A program made the position numbers and the translations under genes. DNA of 64,000 nt, from NCBI RefSeq assembly GCF_002950575.1, contig NZ_CP026923.1, positions 1,178,001 through 1,242,000 on the forward strand. The letters run 5' to 3'. The notes under the pieces are model-generated. The model did not search any database. It saw only the letters and a program-made list of their open reading frames with translations, and had not been told where the DNA came from. Position 1 is the first letter of the stretch. Each line of letters begins with the position of its first letter. The DNA comes from Pontimonas salivibrio (lineage in GTDB: Bacteria > Actinomycetota > Actinomycetes > Actinomycetales > Microbacteriaceae). Positions 63,251-64,000 of this stretch are shown piece after piece.

Positions 63251-64000
63251 GCGACGACCTTTCTGCTAAATAGTTCCTCAACGTGAGATTCATCGATGTT
63301 GAGTTCGGACAGGACCTGACGTGTGTGCTCGCCGTGATCGGGTGGAGCGAGCCTTAAGGAAGGTGGCGTTTCCGATAGGGAAATAGGCAATGCAATGAGA
63401 TTGACGTCCCCAGCGCTGTGGTGTGCGTGTTGCACCATGCCTCGGTGGGCAACTTGAGGGTCTGCTAAAGCCTTTTCGAATGTGTTGACCGCCTGCGCAA
63501 AGATTCCGGCGGGAATCATTTCCGCCAACCATTCATCGGTTGTTTTGGCCGCTAAACCGGCCTCAAGAATGGTTTCGAATTCGCTGCGGTGAGCAAGGCG
63601 CTTCTCGAAGGTGTCAAAGCGGAAATCCTGGCTTAAATCGTCGATGCCAAGAAGGTGGCAAATATCTCCGATTTGCCGGCCGCTAGAGAGCGCAATGAAA
63701 CCGTCTTGGGTTCGATAGAAGCCGTATGGCGGTGGGATGTAACCATGAGCGTGCTGTGCGGTCTCACGGTATGGCTCACCCACATCACTATTCATGTAGT
63801 GGACTAGGTGCTCCCCTTGGGCAGCCAACGCAGAAGAGAGAAGGTCGACAGAAACGCGCTGTCCTTCCCCGGTTCGGCGCTGATGGATAATGGCCGCCAA
63901 GGCACCCACCACCCCAAACATGCCGCCCAGGACATCGGTAATCGACATCCCTACAGGAAGGGGCCGGCCATCTGGAGCAACATTCATCTGGCCCATTCCG
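63247..64000 (-). CDS. Second family III CoA-transferase, C-terminal part (cut by window edge)
   Basis: The visible 251 codons start in GMGQMNVAPDGRPLPVGMSITDVLGGMFG, which aligns with GWGALNGDSEGRPVPVGTAIADTLGAMNG of the transferase at 55756. PPPYGFYRTQDGFIALSSGRQIG is shared. The catalytic Asp region is just outside the window. The two transferases at opposite ends of one operon probably act on different acids or different steps. The frame is open through the right edge. Confidence 0.9.
   Translation of the reverse strand, partial: GMGQMNVAPDGRPLPVGMSITDVLGGMFGVVGALAAIIHQRRTGEGQRVSVDLLSSALAAQGEHLVHYMNSDVGEPYRETAQHAHGYIPPPYGFYRTQDGFIALSSGRQIGDICHLLGIDDLSQDFRFDTFEKRLAHRSEFETILEAGLAAKTTDEWLAEMIPAGIFAQAVNTFEKALADPQVAHRGMVQHAHHSAGDVNLIALPISLSETPPSLRLAPPDHGEHTRQVLSELNIDESHVEELFSRKVVA

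Overview
This window reads as chromosomal DNA of a high-GC Gram-positive bacterium of the Microbacteriaceae type, plausibly a small-genome aquatic relative such as Pontimonas (an inference, not shown). The reasons are base composition in the upper fifties by eye, the actinobacterial gene orders (infC-rpmI-rplT near a DUF1844 gene; hisC-hisB-hisH-priA-sseB; lexA divergent from a LysM gene), SOS boxes of the TCGAAC-N4-GTTCGA type, a bifunctional-looking PriA, and many promoters whose -10 box lies about 7 nt before the start codon, as in leaderless actinobacterial mRNAs. No rRNA, tRNA, IS element, prophage or CRISPR array was seen.

Layout. 1-15 kb is mostly core metabolism and translation on the minus strand: argC-argJ-argB-argF, pheST, a SpoU methyltransferase, infC-rpmI-rplT, then a plus-strand higBA pair and a DUF1844 gene, then sseB, priA, hisH, hisB and hisC. 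15-20 kb holds the lexA/LysM SOS pair, a degenerate creatininase-like protein, hflX, and a surface protein with a sortase-like tail and a run of 15 G inside its reading frame. 20.8-29.8 kb is an accessory stretch crowded with toxin-antitoxin genes (two FitAB/VapBC-like pairs, one Phd-VapC pair, a duplicated antitoxin with a truncated toxin, a lone Phd antitoxin, a MazEF-like pair, an AbiEi-like regulator with a perfect 14-bp inverted repeat over its start, and a broken TacAT-like pair). It is interrupted by a LolA-like protein with a two-gene ABC exporter.

30-36.5 kb is a polyamine block: an aminobutyraldehyde-type dehydrogenase divergent from potA-potD-potB-potC. 37-55 kb is a large carbohydrate locus. 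A minus-strand operon encodes an Rbs/Lsr-type ABC transporter, a DhaK/DhaL kinase without DhaM, a 3-hydroxyisobutyrate-dehydrogenase-like enzyme, an SgcQ/BtpA protein, an FGGY kinase and an M29-like metallopeptidase. Divergent genes encode a DeoR regulator, a second FGGY kinase, a SorC regulator, a zinc dehydrogenase, a close LsrF-like aldolase and a PfkB kinase. The substrate is unknown; this is the best candidate here for an undescribed pathway.

55.7-64 kb is a second catabolic operon on the minus strand: two family III CoA-transferases at its ends, peptide-type ABC transporter parts (two ATPases, one permease, one binding protein), an enoyl-CoA hydratase and an HpcH/HpaI aldolase. This suggests uptake of an organic acid, CoA activation, hydration and aldol cleavage. 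The second permease and the 5' end of the operon are not in the window.
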